In this document: positions 17,783 through 26,653 of the stretch, one piece after another
Position numbering within the stretch: the stretch's first letter is position 1
Layout: each line of letters begins with the position of its first letter
Notes under the pieces: model-generated
Told to the model about the DNA's origin: nothing
What the model saw: only the letters and a program-made list of their open reading frames with translations
Database searches by the model: none
NCBI GenBank assembly: GCA_013215385.1
Contig: JABSOY010000012.1
Span: 124,001-188,000, forward strand
From: Colwellia sp.
GTDB taxonomy: Bacteria > Pseudomonadota > Gammaproteobacteria > Enterobacterales > Alteromonadaceae
Direction: 5' to 3'
Length of the DNA stretch: 64,000 bases
Position numbers and translations under genes: made by a program

Positions 17783-20073
17783 CGTTCCTTTTGACTTAAA
17801 AATCGCAAGAATATGGTTTCGATATCACTTTTCTTAATAGGTTTAATTAGATATTCGTCCGCGCCTAAATCAAAACCTTTTTTTCTTTCTTCTTCAATGG
17901 TAACGATAACAACGGGCACATCAGAAAGTTCATTGTCCGACTTGATAATAGTTAAAGTATCCCAACCATTTAGACCTGGCATATTTATATCAAGGGTAAT
18001 TAATTGCGGCTTTTTGATTCTCGCTTTAGTTAAAGCATCGGTCCCATTATGCACAACATCTACCTCAACGCCTTGTTGAGAAAAATAATGCTTGAACATT
18101 TCAATCATATTTTCATCATCTTCAACAACAAGAATATAAGGCTGTTCTTTTTGTTCTTCCGAAGCAATAGGCAGAACATCAACTGTTCGCTCTTCAGCTT
18201 TATTGTCAACGAGTCCTAGCGGTAAAATAACAGTAAAGATTGAACCTTTCTTAGCCTCACTGGAAACTGTTATGTTTCCTCCCATTAACTCTGCAAACTT
18301 TTGACTGATAGATAAACCTAGACCTGTACCTTCATATTTTCGGGTAGAAGAAGAATCTACTTGTTGAAAATCTTGAAATAACATTGCTAGTTGATCTTTA
18401 TTCATACCAATGCCTTCATCGATAACACTAAAAGAAATTGCTGGTTGTTTTTCAATAAATGCCGGCGAGACCAGCAAAAATATTTTCCCTTCATTGGTGA
18501 ATTTACAAGCATTACTTAGCAGGTTTAACAGTATTTGTTTAACTCTAGTACTATCGGCATACATCTGCTGAATACTCTCTTGAATAGAAACCACCATTTC
18601 GTTGTTATTTTTTGTCACTAATGGTTCAACTATTCGCTCAATATCTTTAATAAACAAGGTAAGTTCAAAATTTTCAGGGTAAAGCTCCATTTTTCCAGCT
18701 TCTATTTTAGATAAATCTAAAATATCGTTAATTAATGATAGTAAATGTTTTCCGGCACGTACAACTCTTCCAAGAGGTTCTATGTAGTCTTCATCTTCAA
18801 ATTCTTGTGCATCTTCCTGCATCATTTCAGTAATACCTATTATGGCATTGAGCGGCGTCCTTAGTTCATGACTCATTTTAGCTAAAAATTCTGATTTTAT
18901 TGTATTTGCTTGCTCTGCTTGAAGTTTTGATTTTTCGGCTTCAGCTTTAGCTTTTTCAGCTTCAGCCTTGGCTTTTTCAGCAGCATCTCTATTTTTTTCA
19001 GCGGCATTTTTAGCTTTAATTAGCTGTTGTTCTGCTAGATAAATTTTCTTTTCAATATTTCCCAAAAAAATCCAAAACAAAATAAAGACAATAAGTGCGA
19101 TAACGGTAAAAGATATGTTATTGACTAAAAGTGATAATTCATAGGCGGAGTAAGTTGAAGAATTATCAACAATAACAAGCATAAAAGCCGTCGCTTGATT
19201 ATTGACGAAATGAATAGGTAATAAGGCTAATTGTTTAGGTATTTCATTAGCCCCGATATACTCTTGTAAATACGTTTCTTTTTGAGTTAAATATTGGGTT
19301 TTGTCATTTAAGATTGAAGACAGAGCATCAGTATCAAATCGCGTCATAGTGGCTGAAGTCAATATAAATGAATCGAGTAATTGCCAATGACTTGGTTCTT
19401 TAAACTCCCTTACTCTGAAATCATAATCAACTTGTTCAATAATACTTTTATGAGTAAGAAGGTGTATATCAATTTTGTTAGTGTCAGCAAGTGAACGGGT
19501 GATACTTGATAAAAGTTTAGTCAGCTGAATGAAGCCAACAACTTTATTTTCATGTTTAATTGGGAGAACCGCATTTAAGGTAATTTCACCATCAGACAAT
19601 ACAGAAATACCTTGCTCTGCTTCATTGGATCTAACGGCTAATGATAGTTGCTGACTTAACTCTAAGTTCTCAAACTTATCTTTTGTCGAAAATAACACCT
19701 CTGAAGAAGGTGAAAAAATAGTGATTCTACTTAAGTTTAAACTCGAAGATATCGATTGCTTAAACTCAATGGTCGCGATTTGAGCTCTAATCAGTTGATC
19801 ACTTTTAAGTAAATCACCCAATCGTTTGTTTTCGATGAAGTTTTTTGAAACCTGTAACATTTGATAACCGGCGTCTTCCTTATTTTTGTACAGTTGATCA
19901 TCAATTTTTTCAACTAACTGAGCTAAAGACTCATTTCGTTCGTAACTCGACCATATTTGGAATGTCAAGGTTACAACCAGCCAAAGTAAAGCAAAAGCAG
20001 CAGCTAAGCCAATAAAGACCGGACGCCTTAACTTATGGTTGCCGGCGAGAAGTTTTCCTAATTGCTTTTTCAT
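17779..20073 (-). CDS. membrane hybrid histidine kinase
   Basis: 764 aa. TM1 about 16-38, periplasmic sensor about 40-305, TM2 about 312-335, then a charged coiled coil built of AEKAKAEAEKAKAEAEK repeats. HisKA has FLAKMSHELRTPLNAIIG (phospho-His). The ATPase domain has LLNLLSNACKFTNEG and GTGLGLSISQKFAELMGG. A C-terminal REC carries Asp in LITLDINMPGLNGWD. The start overlaps the stop of the periplasmic binding protein gene (ATGA), which suggests that the binding protein delivers the signal to this sensor. Targets: the two response regulators downstream. Confidence 0.93.
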   Translation of the reverse strand: MKKQLGKLLAGNHKLRRPVFIGLAAAFALLWLVVTLTFQIWSSYERNESLAQLVEKIDDQLYKNKEDAGYQMLQVSKNFIENKRLGDLLKSDQLIRAQIATIEFKQSISSSLNLSRITIFSPSSEVLFSTKDKFENLELSQQLSLAVRSNEAEQGISVLSDGEITLNAVLPIKHENKVVGFIQLTKLLSSITRSLADTNKIDIHLLTHKSIIEQVDYDFRVREFKEPSHWQLLDSFILTSATMTRFDTDALSSILNDKTQYLTQKETYLQEYIGANEIPKQLALLPIHFVNNQATAFMLVIVDNSSTYSAYELSLLVNNISFTVIALIVFILFWIFLGNIEKKIYLAEQQLIKAKNAAEKNRDAAEKAKAEAEKAKAEAEKSKLQAEQANTIKSEFLAKMSHELRTPLNAIIGITEMMQEDAQEFEDEDYIEPLGRVVRAGKHLLSLINDILDLSKIEAGKMELYPENFELTLFIKDIERIVEPLVTKNNNEMVVSIQESIQQMYADSTRVKQILLNLLSNACKFTNEGKIFLLVSPAFIEKQPAISFSVIDEGIGMNKDQLAMLFQDFQQVDSSSTRKYEGTGLGLSISQKFAELMGGNITVSSEAKKGSIFTVILPLGLVDNKAEERTVDVLPIASEEQKEQPYILVVEDDENMIEMFKHYFSQQGVEVDVVHNGTDALTKARIKKPQLITLDINMPGLNGWDTLTIIKSDNELSDVPVVIVTIEEERKKGFDLGADEYLIKPIKKSDIETIFLRFLSQKER

Positions 20074-21260
20074 TCATTGCCTCTTAGGACTAGTTGCCCA
20101 TCACTTATTACTAATAACCACAAACGGCTTAAGCCTAAGCCGTTTTTCTCTTGGTTAACCCTTTGCTCAAGTCCTATATCAAAGAACTTCAAGTTCCTTA
20201 TTTCATCAATAACTAATTCTCTATCTAGATCACTTGTTGAGTGTTTTACCCAGCCGACCACCCTTTCGAGCACTTGAAAAGGCAAAGTAACAACGTCGAT
20301 TAGGGAATCAGCCTGTAAAGCGTTAACAACATTAAAAACAGCTTGAGCTACAATTTTTGCGGATAAAAAACCTTTTACAGATTGGCTATTAAGTAGAATG
20401 GGCTCATTGTATTTGCTAAAAACTTTACTTGCCTCTTGCAGTAAAGGTTGTTGTTGCTGATGCACCGGGATATCGGTAATAAAACGAATGGATTTAATGG
20501 CATTTTTGTCTACTAATGCAATTAAGGCCTCAGCACCAATATTAGGCTGAATAATAAAGTAAAAATCGGGTCTATGCTTAACAGCCTCATTGATAAATAA
20601 CGCACCTTCAGCATAATTTTCATGGATAATTATCACTGCCCCTTCTGGTAAGTCGGTGATAGGTTTATCAATATAATTTTCAATATAATTTTCAATATAT
20701 TTATCGACAATTTTAATTCGTGCTATTATTTTTTTATCAGTAAAATAGAATAATTTATCACTTGATATAGACAATTCAGCAAATAATTGATTTACCACTT
20801 GATGAGAGAAGAAATCTAATGTGGAAAAATAGTATGAATAACGTTTTTTCGCTTTAGTATCTCTGGCCCCTTTCGGCGCGAACGCCGAAGATATTACCAG
20901 CGTTTCTAATTTTACGGCCGTTTGAATGATTTTATTACCAACTACACCATAGTAGGGATTTATTACCGCAATCACTTGTTTTCTAATGATCAAACGTTCA
21001 ATGTTGTCTGTAGCCCTGCTAGCCACACCTTGATCATCAAGCACTAACAGCTTTAATTGATATTTCTTTAATTTATCTAGTTTGTTATACGATTCGAGAT
21101 AAGCTTCTATAGCGTTTTTATAATCAATACTATATTGCGCATTAACGCCAGTTAAATTTAATGATGCACCAATGACAATATCTTTAGCGTTTAAGCTAAA
21201 GCTAAAGCAACAAATGTACACTAGTAACAATTTACTAATAAAGATAAAAAGTAGCTTCAC
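20070..21260 (-). CDS. periplasmic ligand-binding protein (ABC amino-acid-binding type) linked to a kinase
   Basis: 396 aa, GTG start, signal peptide about 1-24 (cut after LNA). The mature part opens DIVIGASLNLTGVNAQYSIDYKNAIEAYLE and contains KLLVLDDQG and VIAVINPYYGVVGN, the type I periplasmic binding fold of branched-chain amino-acid receptors (Peripla_BP_6). There is no ABC permease or ATPase gene here; the next genes are a hybrid kinase and regulators, each overlapping by 4 bp. So it is probably a sensory receptor rather than an uptake protein. A 12-bp tandem repeat sits inside the gene. Confidence 0.82.
   Translation of the reverse strand: MKLLFIFISKLLLVYICCFSFSLNAKDIVIGASLNLTGVNAQYSIDYKNAIEAYLESYNKLDKLKKYQLKLLVLDDQGVASRATDNIERLIIRKQVIAVINPYYGVVGNKIIQTAVKLETLVISSAFAPKGARDTKAKKRYSYYFSTLDFFSHQVVNQLFAELSISSDKLFYFTDKKIIARIKIVDKYIENYIENYIDKPITDLPEGAVIIIHENYAEGALFINEAVKHRPDFYFIIQPNIGAEALIALVDKNAIKSIRFITDIPVHQQQQPLLQEASKVFSKYNEPILLNSQSVKGFLSAKIVAQAVFNVVNALQADSLIDVVTLPFQVLERVVGWVKHSTSDLDRELVIDEIRNLKFFDIGLEQRVNQEKNGLGLSRLWLLVISDGQLVLRGNE
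20668..20703. repeat. 12-bp tandem repeat inside the binding-protein gene
   Basis: TCAATATAATTT occurs twice in direct succession (20668-20679, 20680-20691) with a diverged third copy to 20703. It encodes a YIEN-YIEN-YID run in the binding protein. In frame, so copy-number change would alter length by four residues without a frameshift. Confidence 0.8.
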
Positions 21261-21631
21261 AGAATTTTCTTTTTATTAACTTATACTTAAATATGAAAGA
21301 TTCATGCTTTTTGTCAATATTTTATTAAATATAAATAGCTATTTTTCGATAGCTTTGATGAGTAGGTTACTAAGTTCAACAAACAAACCGTTTATTTTTT
21401 AAGAGGTTTTAGTATGAGAAGTTTTCAAATGAGCAGAATCAAACATTGAATTTACAGCAAAAGCCTCTCAATAATAGGGCTTAAAGAAGAGCTATTCGCC
21501 ACTATGCTGAGCGCAAGTGGCGGAACTAAATGGCTACTCTATAATTATAAATATATGGTAATAGCAGGATAGTTATTTAGAAGAAATATTCTATTAAAGT
21601 CGCCTTAAAAATATAGTGACTGAGTAAATTA
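21261..21631. other. non-coding region with a GC-rich hairpin
   Basis: 371 bp upstream of the signalling operon. At 21497-21522 CGCCACT and AGTGGCG pair perfectly around a 12-nt loop; no T-tract follows. A very short frame begins at 21414 after AGAGG (11 codons, MRSFQMSRIKH) and could be a leader peptide, but nothing supports it further. Confidence 0.4.
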
Positions 21632-22090
21632 TTAGCTAAACCAACCATTTACTTGAGCATTTTTAGAAAGCCAAACTAAGTAAATAGCAATAAGTATAAC
21701 GATGACGGGCATAATCATACTATTCGGACCTAACACTTCAAGGGATTTACTCAGCAAAAATGTATGTAACATTTGCACGACAACGCCGACTAAAGATAAA
21801 ATCAATATAGCTGTCGACAGTGCTTTTTTCAATAACAACAATAAGGATCCAAAAGCGCCAAAAAAAACAGCAATAGCAAAAGCGATTGTCGCCCATAACG
21901 GTGTGCTAGCATAAAGTTCTTGTTCTGCTACGGGCAATTCAGCCAACATTTCGGGTGTCAGCATCATTTGACCAGCAAAAGCTAAAACACCGAGTAAATT
22001 CCATACTAAGGCAATTATTGCGACAACTTTAAACCATGATGGAATATCGATAGTTGCAAGTGTGCTTTTTTTTGTTATTTGTTTTGTCAT
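21632..22090 (-). CDS. small integral membrane protein, unknown function
   Basis: 152 aa with four predicted transmembrane helices (about 18-40, 65-88, 90-112, 123-143) and a short basic N-terminus, so probably N-in/C-in. The periplasmic loop after TM1 is acidic (MLTPEMLAELPVAEQE). I do not recognise a catalytic or transport motif. It looks like the small four-helix unknown proteins common in marine Gammaproteobacteria. It stands alone, 82 bp from the DUF1456 gene, which runs in the same direction upstream of it. Confidence 0.75.
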   Translation of the reverse strand: MTKQITKKSTLATIDIPSWFKVVAIIALVWNLLGVLAFAGQMMLTPEMLAELPVAEQELYASTPLWATIAFAIAVFFGAFGSLLLLLKKALSTAILILSLVGVVVQMLHTFLLSKSLEVLGPNSMIMPVIVILIAIYLVWLSKNAQVNGWFS

Positions 22091-22172
22091 TTTAATTCCT
22101 GATGTTAGTTATGAATAAGTAAAAAATTCACTGATGTTCATTAACGCACATATTCAAGAAAATAAACGGCTA

Positions 22173-22886
22173 TTATTTTCCCCAAATATCTTCAGGCTTT
22201 AACTTTAAGACTTTGCGCTTAGGCTTTTCATCATCAGTGTTCGCTGCTTTAGTTGCATTGGGATTGACATAAATCTTGCTTTTTTTAGTTGTTCCTGTTG
22301 CTTTAGTCGCCTTGGGATTTATATAAGCTTTACTTGCTTGAGGTTTTGCCGTTTGATACCCTTTTTTAGGTAACTCTGCTTTTCTCTCTGAGGCAACTTC
22401 ACGTTTTGGCGTGAACTTTTCAGGTCGATTAACATGAAATTTAGTATCGATAGCTTGAATGAAGTTTCTTAAAAACTGATCTTTACACTCTCGAAAATGT
22501 TTATGATCAGGCTTACGGAAAAAGGCACTCAATTCAGGTTTAGTCATGCGTATACCTGACGTAGACATCATCTCAATGACATCTTCTGCGCGCAGAGCTA
22601 ACGCTATTTTTAATTTATTTAAAATAATATTATTATTAATACGCTTTTCGGGTTGAGGTGCTTCACCATCTCGTGCACCACGTTTATCAACTATTAAGCC
22701 ATTCAAAAAAGTCGCTAACTGAACATCAGTACAGTTGACTACTTGCGGATCATCTTCTTTTTTCAGCCAATAACTGATTTGTTCACGACTTACCGTTAAC
22801 TTCGCTAAATTAAATAAGGCGATCATCTTTTGATCATTAAAATTAAAGGTATATCTTAAACGACGTAAAACATCATTATTGGTCAC
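22173..22886 (-). CDS. DUF1456 (YehS-like) protein with basic tail
   Basis: About 237 aa. The start is placed at GTG 22886 because GGAG lies six bases upstream and VTNNDVLRRLRY aligns with the YehS N-terminus; the longer frame from 22910 adds eight hydrophobic residues. Two DUF1456 repeats are seen: VSREQISYWLKKEDDP with TFLNGLIVDKRG, then KRINNNIILNKLKIAL with FFRKPDHKHFRECKDQFLRNFI. From residue 155 on comes a lysine-rich extension with two copies of a YVNPNATKA/YINPKATKA unit, absent from E. coli YehS. Function unknown, probably cytoplasmic. Confidence 0.88.
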   Translation of the reverse strand: MTNNDVLRRLRYTFNFNDQKMIALFNLAKLTVSREQISYWLKKEDDPQVVNCTDVQLATFLNGLIVDKRGARDGEAPQPEKRINNNIILNKLKIALALRAEDVIEMMSTSGIRMTKPELSAFFRKPDHKHFRECKDQFLRNFIQAIDTKFHVNRPEKFTPKREVASERKAELPKKGYQTAKPQASKAYINPKATKATGTTKKSKIYVNPNATKAANTDDEKPKRKVLKLKPEDIWGK

Positions 22887-23065
22887 AAACTTCTCCAAAA
22901 AAAACAGCACGCTTTACCGAATGTTAAAGCTGAGAGTTATTATATCACTATAGCTTTTTAAACAAAAAAGTATTTAGCGCTAAGTTAAATTCTCACATAA
23001 AGTCATGCTAAGATAACGCGCTGTTTCAACGCCTTATTAACAACAAAATATCTGATAGAGAAATC

Positions 23066-26000
23066 ATGAGTAAAACTGCCAACTTATTTGAACCTGTTTT
23101 AACTAAACGTCGCGGTAAAATTGCCGATAAAAAACATTGGACAAACTTATTAGGCAGTAGTGATACCTTAGCTATTTTTCATGGTGCGTTGAATGCTGAC
23201 GCGCCACTACTTTTACTCACTCATGATACGCAATCAGCTTTACGATTTGAGCAAGAGCTACAAAGTTTAAATACTAAACAGCAACTATCTATTTGCTTAT
23301 TTCCTGATTGGGAAACTCTCCCTTACGATAGTTTTTCTCCGCATCAAGATATAATTTCTCAGCGCTTAGCCACTTTATATCAGCTATCGAGTATGGACAG
23401 CGGTATTATTATCGTGCCTATTTCAACTTTGCTGCAGCGATTAGCGCCAACACAATATATTCAAGCCAACTCACTGATCGTAAAAGTGGGTGATAAAAAA
23501 GATTTACATCAACTACGCCAAAACCTTGAAGCCTGTGGTTATCGAAATGTCGACCAAGTGATGGAACATGGTGAATTTTCGGCACGGGGCGCAATACTCG
23601 ATTTATTTCCAATGGGCTGTAAAACGCCATTCCGATTAGACTTTTTCGACGATGAAATTGAAGATATTCGCTTGTTTGACCCCGAAAACCAGCGGTCGAG
23701 TGATAAGGTCAATGAAATAAATTTATTACCCGCCCATGAATTTCCGACCGACCAAACCGGCATTAATTTATTTCGTAGCCAATATCGTGAGTTATTTACT
23801 GGCAATATTCATAAAGAGTCAGTTTATCATCAAGTTAGTGATGGCATTTTACCAGCAGGGGTTGAATATTACTTACCGCTATTTTTTGAGAAAACCAATA
23901 CCTTATGTGATTACTTAAGCGAAAATACCCGGGTAATCATCAGTGGTGATATCGACAAAGCCGTTGAGCAATATTGGCTTGATGTTGAGTTTCGTTATGA
24001 AGAACGTCGTTACGATCCAACCCGCCCTTTATTACCACCTGCCCGTTTATTTCTAAATAGCGGTGAGTTATATTCGGCGTTGAAACCTTTTGACCGTATT
24101 ACTATCGACAAAACGCTTTCACTAGCCGATAAAGAAGGTGAAACAGAAAAGACTAAATCTGGTTATATTCGCTTTGATGTCTCGCCCTTGCCTGACATCA
24201 CGATTAACCACCAATTAAAGCAACCGTTTGAGCTAATTGAACTCTTTATTAAAAGTAAAGAAACGCCTGACAAAATTTTGTTTGTTGCCGAGAGTCAGGG
24301 TCGCCGAGAAAGCGTGTTAGAACTCCTGCTACGTAACAGCATTAAGCCGCAAATTTTTAATGACATTGAAAGCTTTATCGACAGTGACGATAAAATTGGT
24401 ATTACCGTTAATACCCTCAGCAATGGCTTTATATTTCAAAGCAAAGGCACTGCTAAGAAAAATGCCATTGCACTGATCACCGAAGACGAATTATTAGGTG
24501 AACGTGTTAAGCAAACACGTCGCAGAACCAAACAGCAAAATATTCAAGCTGACGCTATTTTCAAAAACTTAGCGGAGCTTTCTATCGGACAGCCCGTGGT
24601 ACATTTTGAACATGGTATTGGCCGCTATATGGGTTTGCAAACCATAGAAAATGGCGGCATTGTCACCGAATTTTTAGTATTAACCTATGCCGGTGAATCA
24701 AAACTTTATGTTCCTGTTGGCTCGCTACATCTCATTAGTCGCTATTCAGGTGCTGACGCAGACAGCGCACCATTACATAAGTTAGGTAACGATACCTGGA
24801 GCAAAGCTAAACAAAAAGCCGCTGAAAAAGTACGAGATGTCGCAGCAGAGTTACTCGATATTTACGCCAACAGAGCCAATAGCAAAGGTTATCAGTTCAA
24901 CCGAGACAAAGCCGAATACCAAGCCTTTTCAGACAGTTTTCCCTTTGAAGAAACCTTCGACCAAGCACAAGCGATTAAAGCGGTTGTTTCCGATATGCTG
25001 AGCGATAAAGCGATGGACAGACTCGTTTGTGGCGATGTAGGTTTTGGTAAAACGGAGGTAGCAATGCGTGCTGCTTTTGTCGCAGTGAATGACGGCAAGC
25101 AAGTGGCAATTTTAGTACCAACCACTTTACTTGCGCAGCAACATTATGAAAACTTTCGTGATCGCTTCGCCAATTTACCGGTTTCTATTGAAGTATTATC
25201 TCGCTTTAAAACAGCTAAAGAACAAAATGTCGTCATTGCTAACGTTGAATCTGGCCAAATAGATATTCTTATAGGTACCCATAAGCTCTTACAAAATAGT
25301 ATTAAATATCACGACTTAGGTTTATTAGTGGTTGATGAAGAACATAGATTTGGCGTAAAACAAAAAGAAAAAATTAAACAACTACGCAGTAATGTTGATA
25401 TTTTAACGCTAACAGCAACGCCTATTCCGCGTACATTAAGTATGGCAATGGGCGGTATGCGCGACTTATCAATTATCGCGACTCCGCCCGCTAAACGTTT
25501 AGCGGTGAAAACCTTTGTTCGTGAACGCGACGATGCCCTGATTCGCGAATCCATTTTACGTGAGGTATTACGTGGTGGTCAGGTTTACTTTCTGCACAAT
25601 AATGTCGACACCATAGATAAAACCGCCGCTGATATTCAAAAGTTACTGCCCGAAGCGAAGGTAACTACCGCGCACGGACAAATGCGTGAACGTGAACTTG
25701 AACGTATAATGAGTGACTTTTATCATCAGCGCTACAATGTATTAGTGTGTACAACGATTATTGAAACCGGTATCGATGTGCCCACTGCCAACACCATAAT
25801 TATGGACCGAGCCGATCATTTAGGCTTAGCACAATTACACCAATTACGTGGTCGTGTTGGTCGTTCACATCATCAAGCTTACGCCTACTTACTAACGCCA
25901 CATGTTAAACGTATCACTAAAGATGCGAAGAAACGCCTTGAAGCCATCGCCTCCTTGGAAGACTTAGGGGCTGGCTTTACGTTAGCGACCCACGATTTAG

Positions 26001-26593
26001 AAATTCGTGGCGCAGGTGAGTTACTCGGTGAAGGACAAAGTGGCTCCATGAGCCAAATCGGCTTTACCTTATATATGGACATGCTTGACCAAGCGGTGTC
26101 AGCATTAAAACAAGGTAAGGAGCTATCACTTAATAACCTGACCGCGAAACAAACCGAAATAGACTTACGCGTACCGGCGTTATTACCCGATGACTATATT
26201 TTTGATGTTAGTTTACGTTTAAGCCTTTATAAACGCATCGCTAGCTGTGGCAATAAAAATGAGCTCGATGACATTCAAGTTGAGCTCATCGACCGCTTTG
26301 GTTTACTCCCGCAAGCGACTAAGAATTTAGTCCATATTGCTAAGTTACGTTTGAAAGCACAAAAAATAGGCATAGCACGTATCGACGCGGGTCCTGCCGG
26401 CGGTTCAATTGAATTTAGTAACGACACCAAAGTTGACCCTATGTTGATCATTGGTCTAATTCAGCAACAACCTAAAATATTTAAAATGAATGGCGCGAAT
26501 AAGTTACAATTTAAAATTGCCACCGAAGACAGTAAATCACGCTTTATCTTGATAACGTCTATGCTAAATGATTTAGTTAAAACCAAAAAATAA
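23066..26593 (+). CDS. mfd: transcription-repair coupling factor
   Basis: 1175 aa, close to the 1148 of E. coli. Mfd removes RNA polymerase stalled at lesions and recruits UvrA. N-terminal UvrB-like region 1-340; RNA-polymerase interaction domain with PVVHFEHGIGRYMGLQ near 515; SF2 translocase with Walker A GDVGFGKTEVAMRA, DEEHRFG box, LTATPIPRTL and GRVGRSHHQAYAYLL; C-terminal TRCF domain with LPDDYIFDVSLRLSLYKRI. The ATG at 23066 follows a GATAGAGA sequence. The downstream CsiV-like gene is 60 bp away in the same direction, a pairing also known in related genera. Confidence 0.98.
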   Translation: MSKTANLFEPVLTKRRGKIADKKHWTNLLGSSDTLAIFHGALNADAPLLLLTHDTQSALRFEQELQSLNTKQQLSICLFPDWETLPYDSFSPHQDIISQRLATLYQLSSMDSGIIIVPISTLLQRLAPTQYIQANSLIVKVGDKKDLHQLRQNLEACGYRNVDQVMEHGEFSARGAILDLFPMGCKTPFRLDFFDDEIEDIRLFDPENQRSSDKVNEINLLPAHEFPTDQTGINLFRSQYRELFTGNIHKESVYHQVSDGILPAGVEYYLPLFFEKTNTLCDYLSENTRVIISGDIDKAVEQYWLDVEFRYEERRYDPTRPLLPPARLFLNSGELYSALKPFDRITIDKTLSLADKEGETEKTKSGYIRFDVSPLPDITINHQLKQPFELIELFIKSKETPDKILFVAESQGRRESVLELLLRNSIKPQIFNDIESFIDSDDKIGITVNTLSNGFIFQSKGTAKKNAIALITEDELLGERVKQTRRRTKQQNIQADAIFKNLAELSIGQPVVHFEHGIGRYMGLQTIENGGIVTEFLVLTYAGESKLYVPVGSLHLISRYSGADADSAPLHKLGNDTWSKAKQKAAEKVRDVAAELLDIYANRANSKGYQFNRDKAEYQAFSDSFPFEETFDQAQAIKAVVSDMLSDKAMDRLVCGDVGFGKTEVAMRAAFVAVNDGKQVAILVPTTLLAQQHYENFRDRFANLPVSIEVLSRFKTAKEQNVVIANVESGQIDILIGTHKLLQNSIKYHDLGLLVVDEEHRFGVKQKEKIKQLRSNVDILTLTATPIPRTLSMAMGGMRDLSIIATPPAKRLAVKTFVRERDDALIRESILREVLRGGQVYFLHNNVDTIDKTAADIQKLLPEAKVTTAHGQMRERELERIMSDFYHQRYNVLVCTTIIETGIDVPTANTIIMDRADHLGLAQLHQLRGRVGRSHHQAYAYLLTPHVKRITKDAKKRLEAIASLEDLGAGFTLATHDLEIRGAGELLGEGQSGSMSQIGFTLYMDMLDQAVSALKQGKELSLNNLTAKQTEIDLRVPALLPDDYIFDVSLRLSLYKRIASCGNKNELDDIQVELIDRFGLLPQATKNLVHIAKLRLKAQKIGIARIDAGPAGGSIEFSNDTKVDPMLIIGLIQQQPKIFKMNGANKLQFKIATEDSKSRFILITSMLNDLVKTKK

Positions 26594-26653
26594 CAAAGAT
26601 ACATTACGCTGTAATCTGGCGAATAAAGTAAAACTTAGCCCATTGGATAATGA

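Noticed and set aside
20070-21260. ABC uptake operon
   Set aside because: A binding protein is present but there is no permease or ATPase; the overlapping genes are signalling proteins.
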